Assembly (NCBI RefSeq): GCF_000622325.1
Contig: NZ_JASE01000005.1
Span: 1,984,001 to 2,048,000 of the forward strand
From: Sulfitobacter geojensis
GTDB lineage: Bacteria; Pseudomonadota; Alphaproteobacteria; Rhodobacterales; Rhodobacteraceae
Direction: 5' to 3'
DNA length: 64,000 bases
A program made the position numbers and the translations under genes. Positions within the stretch are counted from its first letter, which is position 1. Each line of letters starts with the position of its first letter. Under the pieces are notes generated by a model. The model was given only the letters and a program-made list of their open reading frames with translations. It was not told the origin of the DNA and did not search any database. This document shows positions 52,494 to 61,109 of this stretch, one piece after another.

Positions 52494-54251
52494 ATGAGAG
52501 ATGGAATTGGACAACGCGTGCTAGCAGTGCTGGCATTTTCGGGGATCGTTTTGGCCCTTGCGATAGGGGTGTGGCGCTATGCCTATGATCAGGGGCTGGA
52601 CCAGCTGGCGGCGCGGGGGCAGGCGGATCTGGCGCTGGCGGGGGACCGGTTGGTCGGTCAATTGCAGCGCTACCGCGATCTGGCGGTGCTGATGGCGGAT
52701 CATCCGGTGATCAGCATTGCCGCGCGTTATGGTGTGACGGATGGCACCCGTGATGTGCTCGTGGGCGCTGCGGATAAAACGGCGGCGCTGGATGTATTGG
52801 TATTGTCAGCGCAGGGGCAGGTCATGGCGTCGGTTTCGGGAAATGCGCCGATGGATCTGGGGGGATATCCCTTTGTTAAAAGGGCCTTACGCGGTGCGTT
52901 GGGCTGGGGGCACGGACCGGCGGAGCCGTTGACCCAACGGGCGTTTTTCCATGCGGCACCGGTTTTCAATGATGCAGGCAAGGTGCAGGGTGCCGTGGTT
53001 GTCGTCACGGATTTGAACGGCATTGACTATAACTGGCGCGGGACCAATCCGGCGGCGTTTTTCACGGATAAGGCAGGCGAGGTTTACATCGCGAACCGCA
53101 CCGAGCTGTTGTTCTGGACACGGGCGGAGGGGGCCGCTGGATTGATCCCGCCTACGGGTGTGCCGCCGGCGTTCAGCGCACAAAGGGTGGGCCCCCACGA
53201 GATTTGGCAGTTGGGGTGGGGGCCCTATCTGCCCGGAGAAGCCCTGCATCTGACGCAGGCCTTGCCTGTGATCGGGATGACAGGCGAAGTGTTGCTGGAT
53301 GTGACGCAAACCCGTGCGCTGGCCTTTGCACAGGCGGCTGCGGTGGCGGCCTTGTGTCTGGCTTTTGGATCGCTGTTGTTTCTCGCATCCGAGCGGCGGC
53401 GCACATTGGCGGCGGCGAATGTCCAGTTGGAAGCGCGGGTGGCGAAACGCACCGTGGCCTTGCGCGACACCAACGAAAAACTGGTGGAAGAGGCGTCCGT
53501 TCGTGAAGCGGCGCAGGTGGCCTTGCGTCAGGCACAGGACGATCTGGTGCAGGCAGGCAAGCTAAGCGCCCTGGGCCAGATGTCAGCGGGGATCAGTCAC
53601 GAGTTGAACCAGCCCTTGATGGCGATCCGGTCCTTTGCCGAAAATGCGGTACAGTTCATAGAACGTGGCAAACCCGAGCGGGCGGGCGAAAACCTGACAC
53701 GGATTTCCGAGATGAGCCAACGGATGGCGCGGATCATCCAGAACTTGCGGGCCTTTGCGCGGCAGGAAGATATCGCACAGGACTGCATTGATCTGCACAA
53801 GGTATTGCACGCTGCACTGGACCTGACGGCAGGCCATCGCGAAGCCGCGGGTGTTACACTGCACTGGGACGCCAGGCCCCGCGACATACAGGTGCGCGGC
53901 GGCGAGGTGCGGTTGGGACAGGTGTTTGTAAACCTTATCACCAATGCCGTGGATGCGATGGCTGAAAGCCCGATGCGCGAATTAAGGGTTGATGCGCAGT
54001 GTGACGGGGATCAGGTGAGCGTTACTTTCCGTGACACCGGTCCGGGGATCGAAATGCCGGACAAGGTGTTCGATCCGTTTTACACCACGAAAGCGGTGGA
54101 CCAGAGCAGCGGCATGGGGCTGGGCCTGTCGATCAGCTATGGCATTGTGCAGAGCTTTGGAGGACAGATACGGGGAGCAAATCAGGACGGCGGAGGGGCT
54201 GTGTTTACGGTGATACTTGAGGCGGGTGCGGCCAAGGAGCAGGCGGCATGA
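52494..54251 (+). CDS. dctB: Sensor histidine kinase DctB
   Basis: A 585-residue membrane kinase. The first transmembrane helix lies at about 9-28 (VLAVLAFSGIVLALAIGVWR). A periplasmic sensory region of about 240 residues of the PDC type follows, then a second helix near 272-295 (AQAAAVAALCLAFGSLLFLA). The cytoplasmic HisKA box is SAGISHELNQPLMAIRSFAE, and the ATPase has VNLITNAVDAM, DTGPGIEMPDKVFDPFYTTK and GMGLGLSISYGIV. It is predicted to sense C4-dicarboxylates and phosphorylate DctD, whose gene it overlaps by 4 bp. The ATG at 52494 is preferred over a longer in-frame start. Confidence 0.92.
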   Translation: MRDGIGQRVLAVLAFSGIVLALAIGVWRYAYDQGLDQLAARGQADLALAGDRLVGQLQRYRDLAVLMADHPVISIAARYGVTDGTRDVLVGAADKTAALDVLVLSAQGQVMASVSGNAPMDLGGYPFVKRALRGALGWGHGPAEPLTQRAFFHAAPVFNDAGKVQGAVVVVTDLNGIDYNWRGTNPAAFFTDKAGEVYIANRTELLFWTRAEGAAGLIPPTGVPPAFSAQRVGPHEIWQLGWGPYLPGEALHLTQALPVIGMTGEVLLDVTQTRALAFAQAAAVAALCLAFGSLLFLASERRRTLAAANVQLEARVAKRTVALRDTNEKLVEEASVREAAQVALRQAQDDLVQAGKLSALGQMSAGISHELNQPLMAIRSFAENAVQFIERGKPERAGENLTRISEMSQRMARIIQNLRAFARQEDIAQDCIDLHKVLHAALDLTAGHREAAGVTLHWDARPRDIQVRGGEVRLGQVFVNLITNAVDAMAESPMRELRVDAQCDGDQVSVTFRDTGPGIEMPDKVFDPFYTTKAVDQSSGMGLGLSISYGIVQSFGGQIRGANQDGGGAVFTVILEAGAAKEQAA

Positions 54252-55468
54252 CGGGAACGGTTCTATTGGTGGATGACGACGCCGCGGTGCGCGAAGCGCT
54301 GGCGCAGACGTTGGAATTGGCCGAGATCAACACGATCACTGCCGGTTCTTTTGTTGCCGCCAAAGACCGGATGACCGCCGGTTTCGACGGGGTGATCCTG
54401 TCGGACATGCGGATGCCGGGGCGGGACGGTTTTCACCTGCTGGAATACGCCCGCGCGCAGGACCCGGACCTGCCGGTGATCCTGCTGACGGGCGAAGGGG
54501 ACATTCCCATGGCGGTGGCGGCCATGGCGCAAGGTGCCTTCGGCTTTCTTGAAAAACCCTGTGCCCCTGCGGAATTGATCGCGGTGCTGGAACGGGCCTT
54601 GCACACCCGCGCGCTGGTTCTGGACAACCGCCGGCTGCGCCAATTGGTTGAAACCGGCGATCCTGCGGCGCGGATGTTGTTTGGCACGTCCGATCTGGCC
54701 GAAGCGCTGCGCTGTCAGGCGCGGCTGGTCGCTCAGGCTGAAGGGGACGGGTTGATCACCGGTGCGCCGGGGTCGGGGATTTCGAAAGTGGCAGAGGTGA
54801 TCCACCTGAGTTCTGCCCGCTCCAAAGCGCCCTTTGTCAAACGTGCCGCCGCCGGCATGACATCCGACACCCTGCGCGCAGCTTTGCAGGAGGCCGAGGG
54901 CGGCAGCCTGTTCATCGACGAAATTTCATATTTGCCCGCGCAATTGCAACTGGTGCTCAGCGAAAGCCCGCAAGGGGTGTGCCTGATGGCGGGCAACACG
55001 CGCGATCTGACGGCGGAAATGCAGGCCGGGCGGTTTAACGCGGATCTCTATTACCGGCTTGAGGCGTTAAGCGTGCGCATCCCGTCCTTGGCCGAACGCC
55101 CCGAAGATATCCCTGAAATGTTTCGCCGCTATGTGGCCCAAGCCTCGGAACAAGCGGGGTTGCGGGCACCGGAAATCACCCCCGAGGTCATCGCTAGCCT
55201 GATGGCGCGGGACTGGCCCGGGAATGCGCGGTCCTTGATGTCGGTGGCGATGCGGTTTGTGATGGGGGTGCCGGAGGATGTGGTGCCGGACACCACGCTG
55301 GGACTGGTCGAACAGATGTCGATTATTGAACGCTCGCTGCTGGAAACGGCCTTGCGGCGCACCGGCGGTCAGGCGTCAGCCGCAGCGGCGGCGCTGAAAC
55401 TGCCGCGCAAGACCTTCTATGACAAACTTGCACGCTACAGCATTCGCGCCGAGGATTTTCGCCCCTAA
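54248..55468 (+). CDS. dctD: DctD-type response regulator with a degenerate AAA+ domain
   Basis: A 406-residue regulator. The receiver domain (1-120) has acidic DDD near 9-11 and phospho-acceptor Asp53 (LSDMRMPGRDGF). The central AAA+ domain keeps Walker B (LFIDEIS) and GRFNADLYYRLEALSVRIPS, and the protein ends in a FIS-type helix-turn-helix (SAAAAALKLPRKTFYDKLA). The Walker A motif reads GAPGSGIS (172-179), with Ile at the lysine position. About 20 residues including the sigma-54 contact loop GAFTGA are missing between residues 196 and 218. It is unlikely to be a normal sigma-54 activator. It sits beside dctPQM and DctD-like palindromes. Confidence 0.92.
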   Translation: MTGTVLLVDDDAAVREALAQTLELAEINTITAGSFVAAKDRMTAGFDGVILSDMRMPGRDGFHLLEYARAQDPDLPVILLTGEGDIPMAVAAMAQGAFGFLEKPCAPAELIAVLERALHTRALVLDNRRLRQLVETGDPAARMLFGTSDLAEALRCQARLVAQAEGDGLITGAPGSGISKVAEVIHLSSARSKAPFVKRAAAGMTSDTLRAALQEAEGGSLFIDEISYLPAQLQLVLSESPQGVCLMAGNTRDLTAEMQAGRFNADLYYRLEALSVRIPSLAERPEDIPEMFRRYVAQASEQAGLRAPEITPEVIASLMARDWPGNARSLMSVAMRFVMGVPEDVVPDTTLGLVEQMSIIERSLLETALRRTGGQASAAAAALKLPRKTFYDKLARYSIRAEDFRP

Positions 55469-55480
55469 GCGGGGCTTAAA

Positions 55481-55502
55481 CCTGTGCGGATTTCCGCACA
55501 GG
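55481..55502. promoter_or_regulatory. Candidate DctD upstream activator site 1
   Basis: A near-perfect palindrome with 10-bp arms, CCTGTGCGGA and TCCGCACAGG, spaced by TT. One strand reads TGTGCGGAAATCCGCACA, which as I recall resembles DctD sites described upstream of rhizobial dctA. It lies just after dctD and about 219 bp before dctP. Confidence 0.75.
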
Positions 55503-55514
55503 TCCCTGTAGCGC

Positions 55515-55532
55515 TGTGCGGATAACCGCACA
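55515..55532. promoter_or_regulatory. Candidate DctD upstream activator site 2
   Basis: TGTGCGG-ATAA-CCGCACA, 7-bp arms, repeating the core of site 1. Site spacing is about 32 bp, close to three helical turns, which would place two DctD dimers on the same DNA face. Confidence 0.75.
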
Positions 55533-55594
55533 AATTGCGGAGGTATTGCTCATGCGACGGATGAGGTATTTGTCTTAAGTATTTGAGTTATTGA

Positions 55595-55600
55595 TATAAT
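55595..55600 (+). promoter_or_regulatory. Candidate sigma-70 type -10 box for dctP
   Basis: TATAAT at 55595-55600 in an AT-rich stretch downstream of the two palindromes and about 120 bp before dctP. The best -35-like match, TTGTCT, has a longer than usual 19-bp spacer. No sigma-54 element (TGGCAC-N5-TTGC) was seen between the palindromes and dctP. Confidence 0.4.
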
Positions 55601-55720
55601 ATCATTTCAACCTCCCGCGCTAAACACATCCTTGTGAGTGGCCCTCACGCGGCGTCTTATATCCCCAGCGCAGGTTAAAGCTTGCGAGACACTGATTCTG
55701 CACTCTGGGAGGAGACCACC

Positions 55721-56716
55721 ATGAAATTTTTGACAATGGCCGCATTGGCCATGACCGTATCCGCTGGCGCTGTTGCTGCTGCTTGTGATGATGGCGAAGT
55801 CGTTATCAAATTCAGCCACGTGACCAATACCGACAAACACCCCAAAGGCATCGCCGCGTCCCTGCTGGAACAGCGCGTCAACGACGAGATGAACGGCAAG
55901 GCCTGTATGGAGGTTTTCCCGAACTCAACGCTTTATAACGATGATCAGGTGCTTGAAGCCCTGCTGCAAGGCGACGTTCAACTGGCGGCACCATCCCTGT
56001 CGAAGTTCGAGCAGTTCACCAAACAGTTCCGCATTTTCGATCTGCCCTTCATGTTCAAAAACATCGACGCGGTTGACGAATTCCAGCTGTCCGAAACCGG
56101 TCAGGCGATGAAAGCGAGCATGTCGCGCCGTGGTCTGATGGGGCTGGCGTTCTGGCACAACGGCATGAAGCAGATGTCGGCGAACAAGCCGCTGAACCTG
56201 CCAACAGATGCGGCGGGCCTCAAATTCCGCGTGCAGAACTCTGACGTGCTTAAGGCGCAGATGGCGGCGATGGGTGGTTCACCCCAGCCGATGGCCTTTT
56301 CCGAAGTTTACGGTGCTTTGCAAACCGGCGTTGTCGACGGTCAGGAAAACACTTGGTCCAACATCTATGGCAAAAAGTTCTTTGAAGTGCAGGACGGTGT
56401 GACCGAAACCAACCACGGCATCATCGACTATTTGCTGGTGACCTCCACAGACTGGCTTGATTCACTGGACGCAGATGTGCGTGACCAGCTGATGACCATC
56501 GTGAGCGAAGTGACCGAAGCGCGCAATTCGGAATCAACCACCGTGAATGCCAATGCCAAGCAGGCAATTCTGGATGCAGGTGGTGTTGTGCGTGAATTGG
56601 ACGCGACACAGCGCGATGCATGGGTTGCGACGATGAAACCGGTCTGGGAAGAGTTCAAAGGCGATGTCGGCCAAGAGAATATTGACGCAGCGCAGGCAAT
56701 CAACGCCAAGCACTAA
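55721..56716 (+). CDS. dctP: TRAP transporter substrate-binding protein DctP
   Basis: A 331-residue periplasmic solute receptor. The signal peptide is about 1-21 (KFLTMAALAMTVSAGAVAAA). DctP-family features are VVIKFSHVTNTDKHPKG, the conserved binding-site stretch LKFRVQNSDVLKAQMAAMGG, and GALQTGVVDGQENTWSNIY. It delivers substrate, probably C4-dicarboxylates given the DctBD neighbours, to DctQM. The start has a strong GGGAGGAG site. A stem-loop in the gap before dctQ may raise dctP mRNA over the membrane subunits. Confidence 0.95.
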   Translation: MKFLTMAALAMTVSAGAVAAACDDGEVVIKFSHVTNTDKHPKGIAASLLEQRVNDEMNGKACMEVFPNSTLYNDDQVLEALLQGDVQLAAPSLSKFEQFTKQFRIFDLPFMFKNIDAVDEFQLSETGQAMKASMSRRGLMGLAFWHNGMKQMSANKPLNLPTDAAGLKFRVQNSDVLKAQMAAMGGSPQPMAFSEVYGALQTGVVDGQENTWSNIYGKKFFEVQDGVTETNHGIIDYLLVTSTDWLDSLDADVRDQLMTIVSEVTEARNSESTTVNANAKQAILDAGGVVRELDATQRDAWVATMKPVWEEFKGDVGQENIDAAQAINAKH

Positions 56717-56726
56717 GCGTTAAACG

Positions 56727-56756
56727 CAGCCGGCCCGTGTTCCACAGGGCCGGCTG
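56727..56756 (+). other. mRNA stem-loop between dctP and dctQ
   Basis: Arms CAGCCGGCCC (56727-56736) and GGGCCGGCTG (56747-56756), a perfect 10-bp stem with no T-run. It looks like a stabilising or attenuating intercistronic hairpin rather than a full terminator. Binding-protein genes often gain expression over their permease genes this way. Confidence 0.65.
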
Positions 56757-56800
56757 TAACCCAATACATTTGCACGTTTATTCTGGACAGGGGGTGCGGC

Positions 56801-57481
56801 ATGTCTGGCCATTCGTCGACGCAAACCGGGCTTGCGCGTATCGTAAGCGAGATCGAGGAGACGGCGATTGCGCTGATCCTCGGCTTAATGACACTCATCA
56901 CATTTATTAACGTGGTCCTGCGCTACGGGTTCAACACCGGCATCATCTGGGGCCTTGAGGTGGTGACATTCCTGTTCGCATGGCTGGTGCTGTTCGGCAT
57001 GTCCTATGCGGTTAAGGTAACGGCGCATCTGGGCGTGGACGCGGTAATCAACCTGTTCGACGAGGGGCCGCGCAAGGTGCTCGCCATCCTCGCCGGTGTG
57101 ATCTGTGTGATCTATGCCGGTCTGTTGATGAAAGGCGCATGGGATTATTGGGCACCTTTTGCGGGGCTCGATGCCACCACGGGACGCTGGTTCCCCACCG
57201 GATTTGAAAACAGCCGCGATCAGGCATGGTACGAGGTGATCGACACGCCGATCCCTGAATGGTTGCGCTTTATCGAGCCGATCATGAACGAGGGCGAAGC
57301 CTATGAGAAAATTCCGCGGTTCATTCCCTATGCCATGTTGCCCTTTGGCGCGGCGCTGTTGCTGCTGCGCTTTGTGCAGGCCACCGTCAAAGTCGTCGCT
57401 GGACGGCAGAAATCATTGATCGTCAGTCACGAAGCCGAGGATGCGGTCGAAGACGTAAAACATATGAACGCGGAGGGCTAA
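56801..57481 (+). CDS. dctQ: TRAP transporter small membrane subunit DctQ
   Basis: A 226-residue inner-membrane protein with four hydrophobic helices (first: AIALILGLMTLITFINVVLR, second: EVVTFLFAWLVLFGMSYAV). It has the family segment VNVVLRYGFNTG-like near residue 40. A polar loop of about 65 residues lies between helices 3 and 4, longer than in many DctQ proteins. It pairs with DctM to form the permease. The dctM gene starts 4 bp after its stop. Confidence 0.93.
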   Translation: MSGHSSTQTGLARIVSEIEETAIALILGLMTLITFINVVLRYGFNTGIIWGLEVVTFLFAWLVLFGMSYAVKVTAHLGVDAVINLFDEGPRKVLAILAGVICVIYAGLLMKGAWDYWAPFAGLDATTGRWFPTGFENSRDQAWYEVIDTPIPEWLRFIEPIMNEGEAYEKIPRFIPYAMLPFGAALLLLRFVQATVKVVAGRQKSLIVSHEAEDAVEDVKHMNAEG

Positions 57482-57485
57482 GCAC

Positions 57486-58862
57486 ATGGAAGTTGTCATT
57501 CTTTTCACCATGGTTGTGGGCCTGATGCTGGTTGGCGTGCCGATTGCGGTCTCGCTTGGCCTGTCCTCTATCATCTTTTTGCTGGCGCTATCGGACACGT
57601 CGATGGCTTCGATTGCCCAGACGTTTTTTCAAGCCATGGCAGGGCATTACACACTGCTGGCGATCCCGTTTTTCATTCTGGCATCGTCGTTCATGTCGAC
57701 GGGTGGAGTGGCACGCCGGATCATCCGGTTTTCGATTGCGCTGGTCGGGCATCTTCCGGGCGGTTTGGCGATTGCGGGTGTCTTCGCCTGTATGCTCTTT
57801 GCCGCGCTCAGCGGCTCATCGCCCGCTACGGTGGTCGCGATCGGGTCGATCGTCATCGTCGGCATGCGGGAGGTCGGCTATACCAAAGACTTCGCCGCCG
57901 GTGTCATCGCCGTCGCTGGTACCTTGGGCATCCTGATCCCGCCGTCGATTGTGATGGTGGTCTATGCCTCTGCTACGGATGTTTCTGTGGGCCGGATGTT
58001 TCTGGCCGGGGTTATTCCCGGACTTCTGGCCGGTATGATGTTGATGATGACCATCTACATCATGGCGCGGGTGAAGAACCTGCCCAAGGGCGACTGGAAG
58101 GGCTGGGGCGAAGTGCGCCGGTCCGGCATCGAAGCGGGATGGGGTCTGTTTCTGATCGTGATCATTCTGGGCGGCATCTACGGCGGAATCTTTACGCCGA
58201 CGGAGGCCGCGGCGGTGGCGGCGGTCTATGCCTTCTTTATCGCGTCCTTTGTGTACCGCGATATGGGGCCGCTGCATGTGGAAGGTGAGGGGGCGAATAT
58301 TTCGTTCCTCAGCAAGCCGTGGTCGGCGATCACCGTGTTCTTTCACCGCGACACCCGTGACACTCTGTTCGAGGCTGGCAAGCTGACGGTGACCCTGATG
58401 TTCATCATCGCGAACGCGTTGATCCTGAAACATGTTTTGACCGACGAGCAGATCCCGCAGCAAATATCTGCCGCGATGTTAAGCGCGGGTTTCGGGCCGA
58501 TTGTGTTTTTGATCATCGTGAACGTGATCCTGCTGATCGGCGGGCAGTTTATGGAACCCTCGGGCCTGCTGGTAATTGTGGCCCCGCTGGTGTTTCCGAT
58601 TGCCATTGAACTGGGGATCGACCCGATTCATCTGGGCATTATCATGGTTGTGAACATGGAAATCGGGATGATCACCCCGCCGGTAGGGTTGAACCTGTTC
58701 GTCACTTCGGGCGTGGCCAATATGCCGATGATGAATGTCGTACGCGCCGCGCTGCCGTTTCTCGCAGTGCTGTTCGTCTTCTTGATCATGGTGACCTATA
58801 TCCCCGCGCTCAGCACCTGGCTGCCAGAGCTGATGATGGGGCCGGAGATCATCACCAAGTAA
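57486..58862 (+). CDS. dctM: TRAP transporter large permease subunit DctM
   Basis: A 458-residue inner-membrane protein with about 12 hydrophobic segments of the DctM/DedA-like ion-transporter family. It has FACMLFAALSGSSPATVVAI, a GILIPPSIVMVVYA motif repeated as the related segment MITPPVGLNLFVTSGVAN near the C-terminus. It carries the ion-coupled transport path. It is the last gene of the dctPQM operon. tpiA converges 38 bp later. Confidence 0.95.
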   Translation: MEVVILFTMVVGLMLVGVPIAVSLGLSSIIFLLALSDTSMASIAQTFFQAMAGHYTLLAIPFFILASSFMSTGGVARRIIRFSIALVGHLPGGLAIAGVFACMLFAALSGSSPATVVAIGSIVIVGMREVGYTKDFAAGVIAVAGTLGILIPPSIVMVVYASATDVSVGRMFLAGVIPGLLAGMMLMMTIYIMARVKNLPKGDWKGWGEVRRSGIEAGWGLFLIVIILGGIYGGIFTPTEAAAVAAVYAFFIASFVYRDMGPLHVEGEGANISFLSKPWSAITVFFHRDTRDTLFEAGKLTVTLMFIIANALILKHVLTDEQIPQQISAAMLSAGFGPIVFLIIVNVILLIGGQFMEPSGLLVIVAPLVFPIAIELGIDPIHLGIIMVVNMEIGMITPPVGLNLFVTSGVANMPMMNVVRAALPFLAVLFVFLIMVTYIPALSTWLPELMMGPEIITK

Positions 58863-58900
58863 GAGTGCTTGGTGATGACCGCCTGTGGGCGAGTTGCAGA

Positions 58901-59644
58901 TCAGGCGGCGGCGAGGGCCGCGATAATCGGGGCAAAATCGCTGGCCTTAAGCGAGGCCCCCCCAACGAGAGCACCGTCAACGTTTTCGGCTTTGAAAATG
59001 GTGGCCGCGTTGTCGGGTTTTACGGAACCGCCATAGAGCAGCGGAATGGCATTGCCGATGTCATCGCCAAAGCGTGCGATCAGACGGGTGCGGATGAAAT
59101 CATGCACCTCTATGATCTGTTCAAGGGTCGGGACCTTGCCCGTCCCAATGGCCCAGATCGGTTCATAGGCGATCACGGTGTTTTCCGCGCTCACGTCGCT
59201 GGGCAGCGAACCGGCCAGCTGGCCGCCGATAATGTTGAGGGTATTGTCGGCTTCACGGTCTTCAAGCGCTTCACCGATACACAGGATCGGGGTCAGACCT
59301 GCGGCCCACGCAGCTTCGGCTTTGTCGCGGACCATGGTATTGGTTTCCTCATGGGCGTCGCGGCGTTCGGAATGGCCGACGATCACATAGCGCGCGCCAC
59401 TATCGGCAATCATTTCTGCCGAGATATCGCCGGTATAGGCACCGGAGGTTTGCATGTGACAGTCCTGCGCGCCGATGGCGATATTGCGGGCTGTTTCACA
59501 GGCGCGAAACAGCAGTGTTGAGGGCGGGCATATGACCACGGTGGGCGCGTTCGCGGGCAAGGACGCGGTAAGGTGTTCCAGTTCGGCCAAGGCATTGCTT
59601 GTCCCGTTCATCTTCCAGTTTCCGGCGGCGATTTTGCGGCGCAT
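58901..59644 (-). CDS. tpiA: Triose-phosphate isomerase
   Basis: A 247-residue TIM-barrel enzyme that interconverts dihydroxyacetone phosphate and glyceraldehyde 3-phosphate. Catalytic parts are AAGNWKMNGT with the lysine, VIVGHSERRDAHEE with the histidine, and AYEPIWAIGTGKVPT with the glutamate. The phosphate loop is LYGGSVKPDNA. Length is standard. It is a single gene converging on dctM. Confidence 0.98.
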   Translation of the reverse strand: MRRKIAAGNWKMNGTSNALAELEHLTASLPANAPTVVICPPSTLLFRACETARNIAIGAQDCHMQTSGAYTGDISAEMIADSGARYVIVGHSERRDAHEETNTMVRDKAEAAWAAGLTPILCIGEALEDREADNTLNIIGGQLAGSLPSDVSAENTVIAYEPIWAIGTGKVPTLEQIIEVHDFIRTRLIARFGDDIGNAIPLLYGGSVKPDNAATIFKAENVDGALVGGASLKASDFAPIIAALAAA

Positions 59645-59719
59645 GTCTGTCCTATGGTGTTGGGAATGTTGCCTTTGCCTAACAGCTACGCCTTTTCAAG
59701 GCAATCGGCCGCGCGCCGC

Positions 59720-60049
59720 TCAGCGCAGCAGTGCCAGCGCCTCACGCGCCAGTGTGGTGGCGGATGCCGGATCATCAAGGGCGGCGTCCGGTAAGGTCCA
59801 ATAAGGCATGGAGGAGGCGGCACCGTTTTTGCGGGTGTAGGTCCATTGGGTGCTGCCCGCTGCGGCCAGCTTGGCGGTAAACTCGGGCTCCTGCGCTTTA
59901 AGCAGCAGCTGCCCGTCAGAGCGCATCAGTGCGAAGATCACCCCGTCGGCGTATATGCCGAGGCCGCCGAACATCTTGCGGGTCGTCAGATTGGGGATGT
60001 CGCTGAACAGGTCGGTGGCAAAGGCGATGTCTGCCGCCGCGAGGCTCAT
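59720..60049 (-). CDS. TfoX N-terminal domain protein
   Basis: A 109-residue protein with only the TfoX/Sxy N-terminal domain: DLFSDIPNLTTRKMFGGLGI followed by YADGVIFALMRSDGQLLLKA and YWTLPDAAL. Full-length TfoX regulates competence in gammaproteobacteria; in alphaproteobacteria the short form's role is unknown. It overlaps the A-type Fe-S carrier gene by 4 bp, so the two are expressed together. Confidence 0.88.
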   Translation of the reverse strand: MSLAAADIAFATDLFSDIPNLTTRKMFGGLGIYADGVIFALMRSDGQLLLKAQEPEFTAKLAAAGSTQWTYTRKNGAASSMPYWTLPDAALDDPASATTLAREALALLR

Positions 60050-60408
60050 TTAACGGCGAGTGCGTCGTCGAACTTGATCGACTCCCCACAGCCGCAGGCT
60101 TCGGTCACGTTGGGGTTGTTGAATTTGAAGCCGGATTCCAGCAGCGTTGTTTCATAGTCGATTTCGGTCCCGAACAGAAACATCTGCGCCATCGGGGCGA
60201 TCATCACACAGGCACCGTCCTGATTGACCACCTCATCATTCGGATCAGCGGCATCCACGTATTCCATGGTGTATTCCATGCCCGCGCAGCCGCCTTTTTT
60301 GATGCCGATCCGCAGACCTGCATGACCCGCAGACGCCATCAGCTTGGTGATCTGCGCCGCCGCTTTGGGGGTAATGGTGACGGCCTGTTTGCCTGGGATA
60401 CCGAACAT
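60046..60408 (-). CDS. A-type iron-sulfur carrier (IscA/SufA/ErpA family)
   Basis: A 120-residue HesB-like protein. The three cluster cysteines appear as KKGGCAGMEYTMEY and ACGCGESI. LLESGFKFNNPNVTEACGC is the usual end region. It receives and passes Fe-S clusters to client enzymes. The start ATG at 60408 gives a short N-terminal lead before VTITPKAAAQITKLM. Coupled to the TfoX-like gene, and 58 bp after the SufT-like gene on the same strand. SufA versus ErpA identity is not resolved. Confidence 0.93.
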   Translation of the reverse strand: MFGIPGKQAVTITPKAAAQITKLMASAGHAGLRIGIKKGGCAGMEYTMEYVDAADPNDEVVNQDGACVMIAPMAQMFLFGTEIDYETTLLESGFKFNNPNVTEACGCGESIKFDDALAVK

Positions 60409-60465
60409 GTCTCTTCTCCTGTTGCACCAAAGATAGGCAGAGGCGCTTATGTTCTCAAGGTGGGG

Positions 60466-60828
60466 TTACATAAAACCCAGCTCAAGGCGGGCTTCGTCAG
60501 ACATCATGTCCATGCCCCATGGTGGTTCCCAAACCAGCTCAACATTGACCTGCTTGATGCCGGGCAGGGGTTCGACCGCGTCGGCGACCCAACCGGGCAT
60601 TTCGCCCGCCACTGGACAGCCGGGAGCGGTGAGCGACATCTTGATGTCGACCGCGTTTTCCGCGTCGATGTCGATGGTGTAGATCAATCCCAGTTCATAA
60701 ATATTCACCGGGATTTCAGGGTCATAGACACTTCGGCAGGCCTCGACGACCTGTTCGTACATTGGATGATCAGTGGTCGACGGCGCAATCAGCGGCGTGC
60801 CTTCCATGGGTTGTGTTTGATCGGTCAT
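60466..60828 (-). CDS. sufT: SufT-like MIP18/DUF59 family iron-sulfur assembly protein
   Basis: A 120-residue protein with VVEACRSVYDPEIPVNIYEL followed by GLIYTIDIDAENAV, and LTAPGCPVAGEMPGWVADAV with the conserved cysteine. VELVWEPPWGMDMMSDEARL completes the DUF59 pattern. SufT proteins aid Fe-S cluster maturation, often as the last gene of suf operons; here it heads a short run with an A-type carrier. The rest of the suf operon may lie elsewhere, since no sufBCDS is in this window. Confidence 0.93.
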   Translation of the reverse strand: MTDQTQPMEGTPLIAPSTTDHPMYEQVVEACRSVYDPEIPVNIYELGLIYTIDIDAENAVDIKMSLTAPGCPVAGEMPGWVADAVEPLPGIKQVNVELVWEPPWGMDMMSDEARLELGFM

Positions 60829-61109
60829 CGGGCCCTCGTTTATATCTTGAGTGTTTATATAGGGATTGTCACCTGCAACGTCTAGGGCGAGAAGCGGCTT
60901 GGGCGGGATGGTTGTGCATTGGAGGTGACGGGTTAGTCCGAAACTTGCGGTGTGGGATGGGCAGGCTCGGGTCGATCCGCTGTATTTCTCGGACCGTAAA
61001 GTCGGTCACTGCCGCATGACATTCTTGACGTAAGGTAACCCTCCCTCATAGGTTGAGGTTAGGCGAGGGTAATTACCCTTGCACAGCAACCAGACGCTAG
61101 GAGCCTCGG
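60829..61109. other. Intergenic region upstream of the lysine-rich gene
   Basis: About 280 bp between divergent genes. Besides the palindrome at 61067-61078, a TTGACG at 61025-61030 could be a -35 element for the plus-strand gene. No RNA gene was recognised. Confidence 0.4.
61067..61078. promoter_or_regulatory. Perfect 12-bp palindrome before the lysine-rich gene
   Basis: GGGTAATTACCC, exactly self-complementary, lies 31 bp before the ATG at 61110 and downstream of a possible -35 TTGACG (61025-61030). The position suits an operator. The binding protein is unknown. Confidence 0.5.

Noticed and set aside
55551..55577. Eight-codon frame MRRMRYLS with a GGAGG site upstream of dctP
   Set aside because: It lies upstream of the candidate -10 box and has no attenuator-like structure after it. 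It is probably chance.
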